Shown: positions 5,134 to 6,502 of the stretch, piece by piece
How the letters are laid out: each line of letters starts with the position of its first letter
How positions within the stretch are numbered: the first letter of the stretch is position 1
DNA from: Chloroflexota bacterium
Lineage (GTDB): Bacteria; Chloroflexota; Anaerolineae; J102
Reading direction: 5' to 3'
Assembly (NCBI GenBank): GCA_013152695.1
Contig: JAADFV010000135.1
Span: 1 to 6,502, forward strand
Length of the DNA stretch: 6,502 nucleotides
Notes under the pieces: generated by a model
The model's input: only the letters and a program-made list of their open reading frames with translations
Databases searched by the model: none
Told to the model about the DNA's origin: nothing
Position numbers and translations under genes: made by a program

Positions 5134-5142
5134 TGGCATAAA
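5134..5142 (+). promoter_or_regulatory. Extended -10 candidate just before the YdcF-like gene
   Basis: TGGCATAAA is an extended -10 ending 11 nt before the ATG at 5154. It shares TGGCATAA with the element before ftcD. A start at about 5149-5150 would leave only 4-5 nt of leader, so the mRNA would be near-leaderless, which fits the missing Shine-Dalgarno. No convincing -35 is seen. Confidence 0.35.
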
Positions 5143-5153
5143 AAGTAGCAGCG

Positions 5154-5939
5154 ATGTTTCTTTTTCTCTCTAAGTTTTTGCCGCTCCTTGTTTATCCCTT
5201 GGGCCTGGCTGGGCTCTGTATCCTTGCCGCACTACTCCTCCGCCCCTCACGCTTGCGCACTCTCGTGCTGGTACTGGCCTTTCTTCTCATCTGGTTGGGG
5301 GGAAATCGCTGGGTGGCCTCTACGCTGGTCCGTTCTCTGGAATGGCGGTACCTGCCAGAGAAAGAGCTCCCCCCAGCACCGGTAATTGTCGTGGCAGGAG
5401 GGGGTGTGCGTGCAGGAGATTATCCCCGGCCTATTGTCGAAGTCGATGAAGGTGGCGATCGTTTGATCTATGCTGCCTATCTGTATCACCAAGGCAAGGC
5501 GCCTTTTGTCTTGCTCAGTGGTGGGGGAATGACATGGTACGCGCCCGATACGGATGGGCCGGGCATGGATGCCCTCATGCAAATCCTGGGCGTCCCCAAG
5601 AAAGCGCTCATCATCGAGTCGGCCTCGCGAAACACCTATGAAAATGCCCTGTTCAGCCGCAAAATCTTAGAAAAACGCGGGATTGACACGATCATTCTCG
5701 TCACCTCGGCCATGCACATGCCCCGTACCGCCAGTCTCTATGCCAAACAGGGGTTCGATATCATCCCTGCCCCAACTGATTACCTGCTCTCACAGGCCGA
5801 ATGGCGTTTTTTGACCCATGCCGATATACGCACGCAGCTACTCAACCTCATTCCCAACGCTGAGTACATGCGCTGGACTTATCTTGCCTTGAAGGAATAT
5901 CTCGGTATGACGATTTATCACTTGCGCGGATGGATGTAA
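5154..5939 (+). CDS. YdcF/SanA-family DUF218 membrane-anchored protein
   Basis: This encodes 261 residues. Two hydrophobic helices at about 8-30 and 35-50 anchor the protein, followed by a DUF218 (YdcF/ElyC/SanA-type) domain from about 75 to 230. Domain marks are VIVVAGGGV (77-85), FVLLSGGG (118-125), IIESASRNTYENALFSRKIL (153-172) and ILVTSAMHMPRT (181-192). The last holds the S-H-R cluster kept in the family, and NTYENA is its other most constant block. DUF218 proteins are linked to envelope integrity and cell-wall or polysaccharide handling (SanA, ElyC), but the reaction is not known, and I infer none. The domain probably faces outward. The ATG at 5154 starts the first helix directly, and no Shine-Dalgarno precedes it. 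The gene lies 118 nt after the phosphatase and 44 nt before the exonuclease III gene, so transcription with the latter is likely. Confidence 0.9.
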   Translation: MFLFLSKFLPLLVYPLGLAGLCILAALLLRPSRLRTLVLVLAFLLIWLGGNRWVASTLVRSLEWRYLPEKELPPAPVIVVAGGGVRAGDYPRPIVEVDEGGDRLIYAAYLYHQGKAPFVLLSGGGMTWYAPDTDGPGMDALMQILGVPKKALIIESASRNTYENALFSRKILEKRGIDTIILVTSAMHMPRTASLYAKQGFDIIPAPTDYLLSQAEWRFLTHADIRTQLLNLIPNAEYMRWTYLALKEYLGMTIYHLRGWM

Positions 5940-5972
5940 ATCGGGCCCGCGCGAGCACACTTCACTCTCCGC

Positions 5973-5976
5973 AGGA
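5973..5976 (+). promoter_or_regulatory. Shine-Dalgarno of the exonuclease III gene
   Basis: AGGA lies 7 nt before the ATG at 5984, a normal spacing that fixes this start. The 44-nt gap after the YdcF-like gene holds only an 8-bp CGGGCCCG palindrome with no T-run, so no terminator separates the two genes. Confidence 0.6.
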
Positions 5977-5983
5977 TCACTTT

Positions 5984-6502
5984 ATGTCATCATCCTCCAA
6001 AACCTTAGTTTCCTGGAACGTAAACGGTATCCGTGCCATTTACAAAAAAGGCTTTATGTCCTGGCTCCAGGCCAGCCAACCGGATATTCTTTGCCTGCAA
6101 GAAACGCGGGCCGAGCCTCAGCAGATTCCGGCAGAGTTGCGGGAGCCTGAGGGTTATGTTGCCTACTGGAATCCTTCCATTCGTAAACGGGGGTATAGCG
6201 GCACCGGTCTGCTTTCTCGGGAGCAGCCTGAAGCCGTAGAATTCGAGCTGGGTGTGCCTGAATTCGACCAGGAAGGGCGGACGATTATCGCTCACTACGC
6301 CGATTTCACCCTTGTGAACTGCTATTTCCCCAACGGCGGTCGCGACCATAGCCGTGTACCTTTCAAGCTTGCATTTTATGAAGTGTTTCTGGAACGGATG
6401 GAGCAACTGAGGGCTGAGGGCCGTCAGTTGCTCTTTTGTGGCGATGTCAACACTGCCCACCAGGCCATCGACCTCGCTCGCCCACGCGCCAACGAGAACA
6501 CG
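5984..6502 (+). CDS. xth: Exodeoxyribonuclease III / AP endonuclease (3' part off window)
   Basis: The first 173 residues are present; the frame is open to the last base and continues beyond the window. It belongs to the ExoIII/APE1 family, which cuts DNA at abasic sites and removes 3' blocking groups in base excision repair. Visible motifs are LVSWNVNGIRA (8-18), ILCLQETRA (35-43) with the magnesium ligand E40, YSGTGLLSR (71-79), VNCYFPNGG (111-119) with Y114, and LFCGDVNTAHQAIDLARPRANEN (150-172) with D154 and N156. The GDVNTAHxxIDL wording is that of the ExoA/Xth branch with a long DNA-binding loop. About 85-90 residues, with the last catalytic Asp and His, should follow, as the family is near 260 residues. 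The start is supported by AGGA 7 nt upstream. Nothing suggests a broken gene; the cut is the window edge. Confidence 0.94.
   Translation, partial: MSSSSKTLVSWNVNGIRAIYKKGFMSWLQASQPDILCLQETRAEPQQIPAELREPEGYVAYWNPSIRKRGYSGTGLLSREQPEAVEFELGVPEFDQEGRTIIAHYADFTLVNCYFPNGGRDHSRVPFKLAFYEVFLERMEQLRAEGRQLLFCGDVNTAHQAIDLARPRANENT

Noticed and set aside
6005..6460. Minus-strand open frame of 151 codons at the right end
   Set aside because: It is antisense to the exonuclease III gene, whose catalytic motifs are all in frame on the plus strand.
1..6502. CRISPR arrays, insertion sequences, toxin-antitoxin pairs or defence systems
   Set aside because: No regularly spaced repeats, terminal inverted repeats, transposase motifs or paired small genes are visible on either strand.

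Overview
This is an ordinary-looking bacterial chromosomal segment of moderately high G+C. It carries two tRNA genes, seven complete protein genes and one gene cut by the right edge. I see no insertion sequence, CRISPR array, rRNA, phage gene or toxin-antitoxin pair. The protein families fit a free-living, possibly thermophilic bacterium. The wording of several motifs, the lack of genomically encoded CCA on both tRNAs and the apparent leaderless starts remind me of Chloroflexota (Anaerolineae-like), but this is an impression from family resemblance and no marker gene here proves it.

Layout. Positions 19-236 (+) hold tRNA-Gly(TCC) and a tRNA with anticodon CAT, closed by a strong intrinsic terminator. 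Facing them on the minus strand and reading leftwards from about 4285 are two transcription blocks. The first is a UbiD-family decarboxylase (2889-4223), an RNA 2',3'-cyclic phosphodiesterase (2292-2882) and a LOG/TIGR00725-type nucleotide-binding protein (1823-2299). These three are tightly packed: 6 nt separate the first two, and the last two overlap by 8 nt (ATGAGTGA). After a 151-nt gap with its own promoter-like element come glutamate formimidoyltransferase (781-1671) and a YacP/Rae1-like NYN-domain nuclease (235-735). The stop codon of the nuclease gene lies inside the T-tract of the tRNA terminator.

From the divergent 4224-4381 region the plus strand reads a histidine phosphatase (4382-5035), a membrane-anchored YdcF/SanA-type DUF218 protein (5154-5939) and the first 173 residues of an exodeoxyribonuclease III/AP endonuclease (5984 to the edge).

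The genes do not form one pathway. There is a loose RNA theme (cyclic phosphodiesterase, NYN nuclease, tRNAs) and otherwise housekeeping enzymes. No clearly new system is visible. The points most worth following are (1) the UbiD protein, whose EGPFIDLTGT and LLPGYSEHKLLMGMP segments resemble the archaeal-type UbiD group that includes anhydromevalonate-phosphate decarboxylase; (2) a recurring GCATAA promoter element, which in two genes sits so close to the ATG that leaderless or near-leaderless mRNAs are predicted; and (3) a 10-bp palindrome at the predicted transcription start of the formimidoyltransferase block. There is no gene-free stretch longer than 300 bases. The gaps (1672-1822, 4224-4381, 5036-5153, 5940-5983) are described in the entries.
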